Assembly: GCA_963735495.1 (NCBI GenBank)
Contig: CAVTLG010000014.1
Coordinates: forward strand, 62,001-126,000
Source: CAVTLG01 sp963735495
GTDB taxonomy: Bacteria; Chloroflexota; Ktedonobacteria; Ktedonobacterales; Ktedonobacteraceae
DNA: 64,000 nt
Direction of reading: 5' to 3'
Under the pieces are notes generated by a model. The model made no database searches, was not told the DNA's origin, and worked only from the letters and a program-made list of their open reading frames with translations. Numbering within the stretch: position 1 is the stretch's first letter; every line of letters starts with the position of its first letter. The position numbers and the translations under genes were made by a program. Positions 27,448 to 36,640 of this stretch are shown piece by piece.

Positions 27448-28192
27448 TGCTTCCTTGCCAGTCCCTCAGGGCCAGTTGTGACCATACTACTTTATTCATC
27501 AGATAATTGCCTCCCCACACACTAAAACGACGTGTCCATGGAAACCCTGCACTTGCCGCTGTATCTGTGGTCTCAACAAACAGAACGTGGAGACTCAACC
27601 AGTGTAACATTACCGATAGACATTGTTTTTTAATTTGTATGCAAATGTCGTAACGAAGTAAAATACGAGATGCAACAGCAACATAAAAAAACCATGGAAT
27701 ACTGTCACAAAGTATACCATACTCTGCTCTGTTTGCGTCAATAACTGAGCGATCTGGCACACTTCTTAGTGCACATCCTTGTACAGTCACTAAAAGTGTA
27801 CCATAGGCAACATTCTGCTACCTTCTTTTTTGCGTCTCGTCCCGATTGGCTTTGGTACGAGAAAATGCACGAGGAACGGAAGATTGTCATACAAATCATG
27901 CGTCATTGAAGTAACATAAAATCTCTATTACGGCTAAAATGTAGAGAAATGTGTATTGTGGAACATTTGTTTCGTTCCGTTTTTGTTGCAAAGCAAGCGA
28001 GCATCTTCTGTGTGTCTTCTCTAAGACTTACAAAATCTTATGTATTGGATGGTATAAGAAATCTGCTCATTTCATGGCCGGAATGGCACCAGCAGCAGTG
28101 AAGGGTCTTTCTCGTGCTGCTCCCCGCTATGCAGGCGATGTACCGCCTGCGTAGCGGGAGCGAGGAACGCTCTTGAGGTGGTAGGTCTGGTA
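27448..28192. other. 745-bp non-coding stretch
   Basis: AT-rich upstream region of the kinase gene, ending in a GC-rich inverted repeat (28119-28161). Frames of 60-120 codons here have no supporting features. No RNA gene was recognised. Confidence 0.4.
28119..28161. repeat. GC-rich inverted repeat 3' of the ureohydrolase gene
   Basis: GCTCCCCGCTATGCAGGCG pairs with CGCCTGCGTAGCGGGAGC across ATGTAC, with a single bulge. It lies 32 bp past the end of the minus-strand ureohydrolase gene. It could stabilise or end that transcript, though no T-run follows. It may also be a relative of the other intergenic inverted repeats. Confidence 0.55.
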
Positions 28193-29065
28193 CTATTGCA
28201 GGTTAGAGAGGTATCCGATCAATTTGTAAACGAGCTTGGCGGCCAAAAAATCTGCGCGTGTCTGACCGGCCATCGGGCACAGTTCCACGACATCCAGCCC
28301 AACGACTGTGGTACGCTGACAGATTGCTTTGAACAGGTCGAGTACCTGGTACCATGTCAGGCCGCCGGGTTCGGGAGTCCCTACAGCAGGCATCTCGGAG
28401 GGATCGAAAGCATCCAGGTCAATGGTGACATAGGTATGCTGGCTGAGACGTTCCCACGGAATTGTTGCTAAGCCTTTGGCCATATGATAGGCCCAGACGA
28501 TAGCTACGTCTGGCCTGGTCTTCATGAATGCGGCCTCTTCGGGGCTAAAACTACGAATGCCAATTTCCAGCAGAGGAATGCCCATATCAACGACCCGCCG
28601 TTCAATAGCAGCGTGTGAGAGAGGTGTGCCTTCGAATTCGTCGCGTAAATCACCATGGGCGTCAATATGGACAACCGTCAGGTCCGGGTACTGTTCATGG
28701 ACAGCGGCAATTGTAGGGGCTGAGAGCGAGTGCTCGCCGCCCAGCGTCAGTGGAATTTGTCCGCGTTGCAGGACCTCGCGCACAGCGTCACCTGTGGCTT
28801 GTAAGGCTGTTGCATGATCCATACCACTATAATCCAGCACTGGTCGTGTATACACCCCAACTTCAATGGGACAGCTATCCAGCTCTTCATCGTACATTTC
28901 CAATTGACTGGATGCGTTGAGGAGCGCTTGCGGTCCGTGTTGGGTGCCCTTCATATAGCAGACGCTGTATTCCAGTGGTGCGGGAATAATGGTGATACGT
29001 GCAGCCTCCTGGCTACAGTCAGGTGCATCTGGTGCCCCAAATTGGTGGATTAATTCATTATCCAT
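28193..29065 (-). CDS. speB: Agmatinase / aminopropylagmatine ureohydrolase
   Basis: 290 residues of the arginase-agmatinase superfamily. The Mn-binding motifs are complete: 'LTLGGEHSLSAPTI', 'VVHIDAHGDLRDEFEG', 'SHAAIERRV' and 'YVTIDLDAFDPSEMPAVGTP'. 'GTPEPGGLTW' is typical of agmatinases rather than arginases. It releases urea from agmatine or N1-aminopropylagmatine. AdoMet decarboxylase lies about 450 bp upstream on the same strand, and the aminopropyltransferase at 36.6 kb resembles the Thermus enzyme, so an aminopropylagmatine substrate is plausible but unproven. Confidence 0.88.
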   Translation of the reverse strand: MDNELIHQFGAPDAPDCSQEAARITIIPAPLEYSVCYMKGTQHGPQALLNASSQLEMYDEELDSCPIEVGVYTRPVLDYSGMDHATALQATGDAVREVLQRGQIPLTLGGEHSLSAPTIAAVHEQYPDLTVVHIDAHGDLRDEFEGTPLSHAAIERRVVDMGIPLLEIGIRSFSPEEAAFMKTRPDVAIVWAYHMAKGLATIPWERLSQHTYVTIDLDAFDPSEMPAVGTPEPGGLTWYQVLDLFKAICQRTTVVGLDVVELCPMAGQTRADFLAAKLVYKLIGYLSNLQ

Positions 29066-29511
29066 GCTAGAAATATATCTCCTTTGCCATGTCTCTTTCT
29101 CTCTTGCGCTGCGGATCTAGTCTGAGACAGATTTTTCATGACTACCGCTTAAGATTTTTTGCGCTTTTAAAGCGTAAAAAAAGAAGTGTGCCCTGTCAAG
29201 GGCGACTTAGGGACAACCTGGGCAAGCAGGAACAAATAAACGGGAGCGTCTTTGCGTTGAGGAAAGTGCTATTTCCTAATGTGCGGCTGTAGTGATTGCA
29301 TTACTATCTGATTGCCATCTTCTGGCTATGCATATGGAAGTGGCCTATTCTATAATAAGAGGGAAGAGCTTACTCGATGATAAATAGAAAGAAACGGTTG
29401 TTGGATATTCCATTTATAATGGAGAGTAATGAATTTCCATTCTACTGGTTGCTCATCACCTCCCCATTAATGGCTGATTGGCGGGACACTGTGCCTGTAT
29501 CAGTGTGTCCT
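29066..29511. other. 446-bp intergenic region
   Basis: Lies between two minus-strand polyamine genes. It contains an AT-flanked short palindrome (GCGCTTTTAAAGCGT inside T and A runs, about 29155-29183). No gene was recognised. It likely carries the promoter of the ureohydrolase gene and the 3' end of the decarboxylase transcript. Confidence 0.35.
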
Positions 29512-29943
29512 TTAGCGCACCCCCGTTTTAGCCAGGCGTGCGGTCATAGCCTGCTCGTAGCGTAGCGGATCGGGTTCTTCTGGACGTAACGAACGTGTGG
29601 CGCGTACGATAAAATGGGTCTCGACATCGTCTGTCTGGAAGATTTCCCTGGCGAAAGCAATAGCGTCTTCCTGGCTGAACTCCTTGCAGGAGCAAATATC
29701 AATATCGACTTCGCCATATTCCGGCCATGCATGCAGGCTGACATGGCTTTGAGCAATCACGACAAACCCGGACATACCAGCATCCAGTGGATTCGACGTT
29801 TCGATATCATATAAATGGACCGGGCTGACTTTCTGCATGCCTATACGCTCGGGATACTCGTTCAAGGTACGACGGAGCAGAGGCTCGTTACTCAAAATCT
29901 CCCGGTCGATATTGTAAAGTTCCAGCATCAAGTGAACAAGCAC
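29512..29943 (-). CDS. speD: S-adenosylmethionine decarboxylase proenzyme, divergent paralogue
   Basis: 143 residues, prokaryotic (SpeH-type) AdoMet decarboxylase. The self-cleavage and catalytic region reads 'GFVVIAQSHVSLHAWPEYGE', with the pyruvoyl-forming Ser preceded by Gln rather than the usual Glu, followed by 'DIDICSCKEFSQEDA' containing the catalytic Cys. It supplies decarboxylated AdoMet, the aminopropyl donor. The C-terminus is longer than in the canonical paralogue at 36275. The ATG at 29943 follows GGAGGAAAT. Having two paralogues suggests separate regulation or a divergent role. Confidence 0.88.
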   Translation of the reverse strand: MLVHLMLELYNIDREILSNEPLLRRTLNEYPERIGMQKVSPVHLYDIETSNPLDAGMSGFVVIAQSHVSLHAWPEYGEVDIDICSCKEFSQEDAIAFAREIFQTDDVETHFIVRATRSLRPEEPDPLRYEQAMTARLAKTGVR

Positions 29944-30624
29944 TGTGATTTCCTCCTAATGTATAACAACTGTGCAGCTTACGTGCCTGATTCTGGCTGT
30001 ATTCTGCCTGTTCCTCGTGTGCTACCTGCACTGCACACTAGTTGCTATTATACATTAGGTTGTCAAGCTAATGCCAAAGGAATCGTAGCCATTGTACCTA
30101 ATGGCTAGTCGCATTCCATCTAAATAGCAGTAAACTATCAATTTAAATAGCAGCAAGCTATCTACCTAATAGCCATTTCACTATCTACCTAAACAGTAAG
30201 AGCTATTTTGCTCAAGTTGTAACCGTCATCAGGGTGTGCCACCTTGCCAATCTCGTAGGTGTTTCTCTGTGCCACAGAAAATGGCTGATAGCTCTTGTCA
30301 CGCTCGTTACCGCGCCTTGCTTATCACGTAGGTTGCCAGTTAATGTCATAAGATAGTGGATTTATTTATGGTATAAATGTAAATTTTCTATTGATATAAT
30401 CGATAGCAAGTCTAACTCGTATGGGTGATCTGCGACGCGAAGCTATGCGTCAGTGATCAAAAATGGCCTGGTGTGCGATTGGTGCTCTCATTGACATATA
30501 AGGTATAATCGTAACAGCGTTGAGCATTTCTCAATTGGATTTTTAAGAGAAAAGACGGGGTGATTGAGGATACGTAGTAGAATAGAGAGCGCAAGCCCAT
30601 AGAGAAGCAAGGAGGCCAGTTGAT
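29944..30624. other. 680-bp intergenic region with degenerate tandem repeats
   Basis: Divergent spacer between speD (minus) and the 859-residue gene (plus). Its notable content is a row of degenerate 23-bp units (30096-30210). A TATAAT box lies at 30504-30509 upstream of the plus-strand gene, though its -35 spacing is poor. No coding sequence was supported. Confidence 0.45.
30096..30210. repeat. Degenerate 23-bp tandem repeats (operator-like array)
   Basis: About five consecutive units of the form (A)(C/T)CTAAATAGCAGTAARCTATC: 30118-30140, 30141-30163 and 30164-30186 are the best, with poorer ones at 30096-30117 and 30187-30210. Each holds short TAGC/CTAT inverted elements. The array sits between divergent genes, so it might bind a regulator. 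Confidence 0.5.
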
Positions 30625-33204
30625 TTGGCAACGGATACCTCTCACTTAGAGCAAGAATTGGCTACCATTCTGACGCATCTAAATCCACCACAACAGCAGT
30701 ATGATGTACTGGCTGATAAATTGCAGCGTCTTTACTTTTCCCCTTCCTTGCCTGCCCAACCATCGCTAGTGCGGACGCTGATTGTCTACTTCGGGCGTTT
30801 TGCGCAAGGGTACGCGCTATGGCAGGGGTGTTATGACTACCCCAAGGTGCGTGAATACTTTTATGGTGCCTATCTGCAGGCATTGCGAGAAGGCTCTCTT
30901 TCTCCTCAACTGAAGGGGATGCTCGAACAGATGACGGAGGCGATGATAGCGTATACTCATTGTGAGAATGCTCTCATTGCCAATGATCCAGACGGTCTGT
31001 TTGTTGCTGCTACGCGCGCTTCTGCGTATGGCAAAGCCGCCTTAGAGTGGCTGACGCAGTCCTCGCTGGATGCGCTGTTGCGCTCTCCGATTGAGATATA
31101 TCTGCATATGAATATGGCTTTGTTTCGTGGTTTGGAGCTTTGCGCGGAGATGTACCTGGCTCCTCTAAGAAACAAGGAGATAGCGCCGGACCATCTGAAC
31201 GAAGTGGCGCGTATATTGAAGTTTTTAGAGGGTACTTCGCGCGAGTTGGCCTCAGAACTCAAAGCTCACTTCTCATTTGCGCAGCGTCTGGCACGGACGT
31301 ATGCGCAGCGCAATACCGATTTGCGCGTGGAGGAAGGAACTCTCCTGTGGCGCGTGACCGGCTATCTGGGGGAAGATCTGACCTCCCAATTATTCGCCAG
31401 ATTAAAAAGTGATAACACTCCTGGCGATATGCCCTTTGAAGGCATACGCAAAGCTATCCGTAAGCAGACTGGTTTGCCGATCAGGGCCGTACGGCTGGCG
31501 AATCTGCAGGATATTTTTGAGACGGTGCTGGGTGCAGAGTATCTAGAGCAGGTGATCTTCGAGCTTTCTACGGAAAACGACGCACTCACTTTCTCGATAC
31601 ACGATGGAGAGAAAGTATTAACCTATACGGTCGAAACGTTTCAGGTCCGCCTGGCGCGCTTCGGAGCGATGTCTGTAGAATTTGGCATTTTCATTCAAGA
31701 CGCTTCCGTTTCACATATTCGCGTGCTCGAATCGCTGATAGCGCCGCAGGCCGGTCAGTTCGACTTCATCTGGCGCGATGCCCCCACAGACTCCGGGCGA
31801 GAATCTATAGATTATGTGGATTACTTCCTGAGGTCGCGAGCGTGGATCGCGTCTATCCGGCGTGTGGCATCAGGGGTAGGATCTCCCAGGTTGGCTGAGA
31901 TGGAGAAGGTGCTTGTAGACTGGGAGAACGCGCTGGAAGAGCTGGCCAGAAGGCTACCGCGCGGATTTACAGAGTCCGCAGTGAGGTCTTCTGAACTGAC
32001 TGATCGTGAGCAAGCTGAGCGGTTGGATAGCGCCTATCGGGCACTTTATCAAGAGTGTTTTCTGCGCATGCGTGTTTTGGCGCGGCAATGGAACCAGGAG
32101 GCAGCAAAGTCGAGCGCTCTAGAAGAGGTGGTTCATGTTGGGAAGCAAATCTTTTCAGCCGGTTTTCACTTTAGACAACTTATAGATGTAGCTGAAGAGA
32201 TAGTAGAGCATATCAAACGCTATGTATCTCCCGAAGAAACAGATGATGTGAGCCATCTTTTCTCTTTCGATGCCAGTACGGGATGGGCAACTGTGCTCTT
32301 ATGCGCTAGTCTGGCGCTCGTTGAGCATCATGGAGCAGGAAATCAGCCCGCTAACGAATGGGATTATCTGCGCTTCACTGACCATCCTGAATTCAAGGGG
32401 CTGATCATCCAGAGTCGCGAGGCTCGTTCGGCGTTAGATGATTGGCACTTCGTCGCGCTGCCGCACTATCGGAACCTGGCAACCATCCGTTCGCACGAAC
32501 ATGATATTATGTATATGGGTGAAAACCGGGCTTTTCTCTATTTGCCAGATGATCCGCAGTTTCTCACTGCACAATATATCGATACGGTTCGACTCATATA
32601 TGATATTCGTACTCTTGTGCTCACGTTCAACAGAAGCGCCAAAGAGCAGATCAAGACACTGGAGTCCTTCTTTAGAAGCAAGTATCCTGAGAGTGATAAG
32701 CTGTCGAGCAAGAGTTTGACCAGATCCTATAACCTGTTCCTGTCTCAACGCAACCAGATTGAAATCTTTCGCACGCGTGCAGAAAAGATACTCGATCTTC
32801 TGCGTGCCTGCGCGGTCTCCAAGTACCAGGACCACAGTGATCTGCTGAAAGCCATGATGCAAGAGAATGGGCTAGGTGATAGCCGTGATTCCCTGGAGCA
32901 CAATATTATGACCTTGGAGCGTTTTCACACCTATCTAACTGAGCAGCTAAAGCGGCAAATAGAAGATCGCTCAGAGATCTATGCGCGCCGGACTACCGCC
33001 ATACTTTTTTTCCTGACGCTGTTGAGTGCGCTCTCAGCCATCCCAGCCATCCCTACGATTTATTCCTATCTTGTAGCCCTGTACCCATTTCTTGTGAATC
33101 TGGTGCTATTGCTGGAAAGAAATGTGCTCTGGTTGTTGATGGGGATACTTCTGGCTGGCCTTGTTGTGTACCTCGTCGTCCGACTCAGGCAAGAGAGAAG
33201 ATGA
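30625..33204 (+). CDS. Unrecognised 859-residue protein with C-terminal membrane anchor
   Basis: Starts with TTG at 30625 after a clear GGAGG (30611-30615). About 770 residues are soluble and mostly helical, with a possible mixed domain near 290-400 ('DALTFSIHDGEKVLTYTVET'). The end has two hydrophobic segments ('AILFFLTLLSALSAIPAIPT' and 'VLWLLMGILLAGLVVYLVVR') joined by a further apolar stretch, finishing with a basic tail, so the bulk is likely cytoplasmic and membrane-tethered. The helical-arm plus two-helix ending faintly recalls CorA-type topology, but no GMN motif is present. I do not recognise the family. It is a single gene. Confidence 0.8.
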   Translation: MATDTSHLEQELATILTHLNPPQQQYDVLADKLQRLYFSPSLPAQPSLVRTLIVYFGRFAQGYALWQGCYDYPKVREYFYGAYLQALREGSLSPQLKGMLEQMTEAMIAYTHCENALIANDPDGLFVAATRASAYGKAALEWLTQSSLDALLRSPIEIYLHMNMALFRGLELCAEMYLAPLRNKEIAPDHLNEVARILKFLEGTSRELASELKAHFSFAQRLARTYAQRNTDLRVEEGTLLWRVTGYLGEDLTSQLFARLKSDNTPGDMPFEGIRKAIRKQTGLPIRAVRLANLQDIFETVLGAEYLEQVIFELSTENDALTFSIHDGEKVLTYTVETFQVRLARFGAMSVEFGIFIQDASVSHIRVLESLIAPQAGQFDFIWRDAPTDSGRESIDYVDYFLRSRAWIASIRRVASGVGSPRLAEMEKVLVDWENALEELARRLPRGFTESAVRSSELTDREQAERLDSAYRALYQECFLRMRVLARQWNQEAAKSSALEEVVHVGKQIFSAGFHFRQLIDVAEEIVEHIKRYVSPEETDDVSHLFSFDASTGWATVLLCASLALVEHHGAGNQPANEWDYLRFTDHPEFKGLIIQSREARSALDDWHFVALPHYRNLATIRSHEHDIMYMGENRAFLYLPDDPQFLTAQYIDTVRLIYDIRTLVLTFNRSAKEQIKTLESFFRSKYPESDKLSSKSLTRSYNLFLSQRNQIEIFRTRAEKILDLLRACAVSKYQDHSDLLKAMMQENGLGDSRDSLEHNIMTLERFHTYLTEQLKRQIEDRSEIYARRTTAILFFLTLLSALSAIPAIPTIYSYLVALYPFLVNLVLLLERNVLWLLMGILLAGLVVYLVVRLRQERR

Positions 33205-33278
33205 ACTCTCCTGAGAAAGCTCTTGCTATGCGCAGGCAGCTGTTTCATCTCTGTGTGCAGGTGGACCAGGGGAGTTGA

Positions 33279-33974
33279 TTAGCGGCGTGGAAATGGCAAT
33301 GCCCAGATCCAGACGCTGGAGGCAAAGGCAATACTACCAGCGATGACGAACAGATGAAAGATTTCATGGAAACCCAGGATACGTGGGAACGGGTTTGGCC
33401 TGCGCAGTGCATAGATAATGCCGCCGATGGTATAAAGGGCACCACCTGATAGGAGCGTTGCCGCAAAGGTCCAGGGAAGCACAACCAGAAAGGCCGGAAA
33501 AGCCAGAATGGCCACCCATCCCATCGCGATATAGAGGACGGTGCCGATCCAGCGTGGCAGGTGCAGCGTCAAAGCAAAGACGGTAAGTCCAACACCAGCT
33601 ATTGCCAGGGACCAGATGGCGACCAGGAGCGCAATACGTACCCAGCCACTCAGGACATTAAAGCAGAACGGTGTGTAGGTCCCGGCGATCAGGATAAAGA
33701 TATTTGCATGATCAAGGGCGCGTAAGATGCGGCGTCGTTCAGCGCTCCAATGACCAATATGATACATGGCGCTAACTGTATAAAGCTCGATCATGCTGAG
33801 ACCAAAGATAGCCATTGAGATCAGGCGTGGTATATCTGTTCTGCTCTGCCAGCACAGTGCTAGTGTTAGAATCACTGCACCTACCGCCGCTAAGGCATGA
33901 AACCAGCCTCTCAATAGCGGCTTGATAACTGGCTGATCTGTCTTTTGTGTCTGGTCTGCTAGCTTTTCAATCAT
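33279..33974 (-). CDS. Hemolysin III / PAQR family membrane protein
   Basis: 231 residues, seven hydrophobic segments. The family's conserved residues are present: 'RGWFHALAAVGAVILTLAL' (TM1), 'SAMYHIGHWSAERRRILRALDH' split as SxxxH followed by an Arg/Asp-His motif, 'GTYTPFCF', and the final 'GFHEIFHLFVIAGSIAF' with the HxxxH zinc ligands. PAQR/YqfA proteins are membrane hydrolase-like or homeostasis proteins; the bacterial role is unsettled. The gene stands alone, convergent with the 859-residue gene. Confidence 0.9.
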   Translation of the reverse strand: MIEKLADQTQKTDQPVIKPLLRGWFHALAAVGAVILTLALCWQSRTDIPRLISMAIFGLSMIELYTVSAMYHIGHWSAERRRILRALDHANIFILIAGTYTPFCFNVLSGWVRIALLVAIWSLAIAGVGLTVFALTLHLPRWIGTVLYIAMGWVAILAFPAFLVVLPWTFAATLLSGGALYTIGGIIYALRRPNPFPRILGFHEIFHLFVIAGSIAFASSVWIWALPFPRR

Positions 33975-34060
33975 TGGTTCCTCGCAGTTTTCATCATCAC
34001 TCTTTCTGTGTATTATATGCAGCTTCAGTATAAAAAAAGAGTGTTGCTAGCTAACAAGCT

Positions 34061-34111
34061 CCACGCAAAAGAGTGCTACCGCGCAACACGGTAGCACTCT
34101 TTTGCGCGTGG
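34061..34111 (-). terminator. Strong terminator hairpin after uvrB
   Basis: CCACGCAAAAGAGTGCTACCG pairs with the inverse GGTAGCACTCTTTTGCGCGTGG around CGCAACAC, giving a stem of about 20 bp. It lies 23 bp past the uvrB stop on the minus strand, and a TTTTTTTA run follows downstream in that direction (34030s). Confidence 0.75.
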
Positions 34112-34133
34112 CTGAGATTTTATGCTTCACCGG

Positions 34134-36131
34134 CTACTCGATCATTGAGCGTCTGACTTCAATGATCTGGTCGCGCAATTGCGCAGCCTTCTCAAATTCT
34201 AACTGTTTAGCAGCGGTGCGCATCTGTGACTCTAAATCTTTGATCAAGCGCAATGCTTCATCTTTAGGAATAGCGGCCAGGGCTGTAGAGGCTGCTTTAC
34301 CATCTGCATCTGCGTTTGTCGCGCTGCCGCTCATGGCCTTAATGCGCTCTGAGAGCGTTTTGACCTCTTTCTTGATACCTTTAGGTGTAATATGATGGCG
34401 TTCATTATAGGCAATCTGCAATGCGCGACGACGATTGGTCTCGTCGATGGCGTATTGCATCGATCTGGTAATCCTATCCGCGTACATAATGACGCTACCC
34501 TCGACGTGCCGTGCCGCGCGGCCAATCATCTGAACGAGTGACCCTCCTGAGCGCAAAAAGCCTTCTTTGTCCGCATCCAGGATGGTCACAAGTGATACTT
34601 CTGGCAGATCAAGCCCCTCGCGCAGCAGATTAATGCCCACCACCACATCATAGACGCCCAGGCGCAGGTCACGCAGAATCTCAACGCGTTCGATAGTATC
34701 GATTTCTGAGTGGAGATAATGCACTTTAATATTTAGCTCTTGCATATAGTCCGCAAGGTCTTCTGCCATCTTCTTGGTGAGCGTTGTCACCAGGACGCGT
34801 TGGCCCTTCGAGACGCGTTGGCGGATCTCCGCGAGCAGATCGTCAATCTGCCCTTTGGTCGGGCGTACGCTGATCTCTGGATCAATCAGTCCAGTTGGAC
34901 GAATAAGTTGTTCAATGACGGCCTCGCTGTGCTCATGTTCGTAGGGTCCTGGTGTGGCAGAGACAAACAATGCCTGGTTGATTTCCTTCTCAAATTCAGG
35001 AAAGGTCAATGGGCGATTGTCCAGGGCTGAAGGGAGACGGAAGCCGTAATCGACGAGGACCTGTTTACGTGAGCGGTCCCCGGCGAACATCCCACGTACT
35101 TGAGGGAGCGCTACATGGGATTCGTCTACCACGAGGAGAAAATCGTTGGGCAGGTAATCTAACAGCGTCCATGGTTGCTCGCCCGCTCCACGCCCTGCGA
35201 GGTGGCGGGAGTAGTTTTCGACGCCGGAGCAGAAGCCAGTTTCGCGCAGCATCTCGATATCAAAGTTGGTGCGTTGCTTGAGACGGGCGGCTTCGAGCAA
35301 CTTTCCCTCGCTCTCCAGCTCGGCCAGGCGCGCTTCCAATTCTTGTTCAATGAGGGTAATCGACTGGTTCAGGCGTTCTTTTGTTGTGACCCAGTGTTTC
35401 GCGGGATAGATGTCGAGGCGTTGCCGTTTGCCCAGCACTTCTCCTGTCAATGGATCAATCTCGGTCATGCGCTCTATTTCGTCGCCGAAAAACTCGACGC
35501 GCACCGCTACATCCTCGTAGGCCGGAAAGATTTCCAGCACATCTCCGCGCACGCGGAAACGCCCGCGAATGAAGTTCGCATCATTGCGCTCATATTGAAT
35601 CTCTGTCAGGTGGCGTAAAATCTTGTCCCGGCGTCGTTCAGCGCCTACTTTCAGTGTCAGTACGACTTCGCCATATTCTTCGGGACTGCCCAGTCCATAA
35701 ATACAGGAGACTGAAGCGACAATCAGCACATCGCGCCGCTCGAAGAGACTGCGTGTGGCGGAGAGCCGTAGCTTCTCGATCTCTTCGTTGAGCATGCTTT
35801 CTTTCTCCACGTAGGTATCTGTGCGTGGAATATAGGCTTCTGGCTGATAGTAATCGTAGTAGGACACAAAGTATTCGACGGCGTTGTTGGGAAAGAACTC
35901 TTTGTATTCACTGTAAAGTTGTGCCGCTAATGTCTTATTGGGGGCCAGAACAAGCGTGGGTCGTTGAACCTGCTCCACGATTTTCGCGACGGTATATGTT
36001 TTACCACTGCCGGTAACGCCCAATAAGGTTTGCGTTTTATGCCCATCGCAGATGCCCTGCGCGAGTTGTGCGATGGCATCGGGCTGATCTCCAGTGGGTT
36101 CGAAGGGGGCTTCTACTTTAAATGCTGGCAT
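34134..36131 (-). CDS. uvrB: Excinuclease ABC subunit B
   Basis: 665 residues, normal length. It is the damage-verifying helicase-like subunit of nucleotide excision repair. Seen: Walker A 'LLGVTGSGKTYTVAKI' near residue 37, the damage-probing beta-hairpin 'SYYDYYQPEAYIPRTDTYVE', 'DESHVALPQVRGM' (DExH), the C-terminal helicase motifs 'GINLLREGLDLPEVSLVTIL' and 'QMIGRAARHVEG', and a final UVR domain ('QLEFEKAAQLRDQI') that contacts UvrC. Neither uvrA nor uvrC is in the window. Confidence 0.97.
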   Translation of the reverse strand: MPAFKVEAPFEPTGDQPDAIAQLAQGICDGHKTQTLLGVTGSGKTYTVAKIVEQVQRPTLVLAPNKTLAAQLYSEYKEFFPNNAVEYFVSYYDYYQPEAYIPRTDTYVEKESMLNEEIEKLRLSATRSLFERRDVLIVASVSCIYGLGSPEEYGEVVLTLKVGAERRRDKILRHLTEIQYERNDANFIRGRFRVRGDVLEIFPAYEDVAVRVEFFGDEIERMTEIDPLTGEVLGKRQRLDIYPAKHWVTTKERLNQSITLIEQELEARLAELESEGKLLEAARLKQRTNFDIEMLRETGFCSGVENYSRHLAGRGAGEQPWTLLDYLPNDFLLVVDESHVALPQVRGMFAGDRSRKQVLVDYGFRLPSALDNRPLTFPEFEKEINQALFVSATPGPYEHEHSEAVIEQLIRPTGLIDPEISVRPTKGQIDDLLAEIRQRVSKGQRVLVTTLTKKMAEDLADYMQELNIKVHYLHSEIDTIERVEILRDLRLGVYDVVVGINLLREGLDLPEVSLVTILDADKEGFLRSGGSLVQMIGRAARHVEGSVIMYADRITRSMQYAIDETNRRRALQIAYNERHHITPKGIKKEVKTLSERIKAMSGSATNADADGKAASTALAAIPKDEALRLIKDLESQMRTAAKQLEFEKAAQLRDQIIEVRRSMIE

Positions 36132-36222
36132 GCGCTGCTTCCCTATATTTTATGGCTAGAATATTTTTTCCAATTTCGCGTTTATTATACCATAAAATTG
36201 CTCTTTGGGTAGCTGCCACAGA

Positions 36223-36263
36223 GCAATTGCATCTCAATGTGCGCACTCGTGAGATGCAATTGC
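36223..36263 (-). terminator. Hairpin after the speE-speD operon
   Basis: GCAATTGCATCTCA and TGAGATGCAATTGC are perfect 14-bp inverse arms around a 13-base loop, just past the stop of the decarboxylase gene at 36275. The downstream minus-strand sequence is AT-rich without a perfect T-run. Confidence 0.65.
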
Positions 36264-36274
36264 CTTATTTGGGA

Positions 36275-36631
36275 TTAGCGTTGCAACGTACGTGTCTCCA
36301 GGCGTTCTGCTCCCAGCAGTTTGACCAGGGAATCGTGAATGTGCTGTGCAGCCTCGGTGTTATCCTGCGTATAGTTGCAGACGAAGACTTCTAGCGCCGT
36401 ATATTCTATTTCAGGCCAGGTATGAATGGCGATATGCGACTCCGCCAGCGCGATGATGGCGGTAATGCCGCCGCCCTCAAATTCATGAAAGAGCGCGCCA
36501 ATTTCAGTCAGGTGGCTATCGCTAATGAGCTGTGATACCTTGCTATGGAGCGTTTGCTTATCGTAGGTTAAAAGCTCTTTACAGTCGTATAACTCCGAAA
36601 GGATGTGTACCCCCATTGCTTGTGATAACAT
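36275..36631 (-). CDS. speD: S-adenosylmethionine decarboxylase proenzyme
   Basis: 118 residues, canonical SpeH type: 'ALAESHIAIHTWPEIEYTA' holds the Glu-Ser self-cleavage site and the catalytic His, and 'VFVCNYTQDNTEA' the catalytic Cys. GGGAGA lies just before the ATG at 36631; a second ATG five codons in is also possible. It lies 9 bp downstream of the aminopropyltransferase gene, so the two are co-transcribed and together supply and use decarboxylated AdoMet. Confidence 0.93.
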   Translation of the reverse strand: MLSQAMGVHILSELYDCKELLTYDKQTLHSKVSQLISDSHLTEIGALFHEFEGGGITAIIALAESHIAIHTWPEIEYTALEVFVCNYTQDNTEAAQHIHDSLVKLLGAERLETRTLQR

Positions 36632-36640
36632 TTTTTCTCC

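Noticed and set aside
27416..27790. 124-residue minus-strand frame upstream of the kinase
   Set aside because: It overlaps the kinase start, is rich in rare residue runs, and has no ribosome binding site.
30096..30210. CRISPR array
   Set aside because: Units are contiguous with no spacers.
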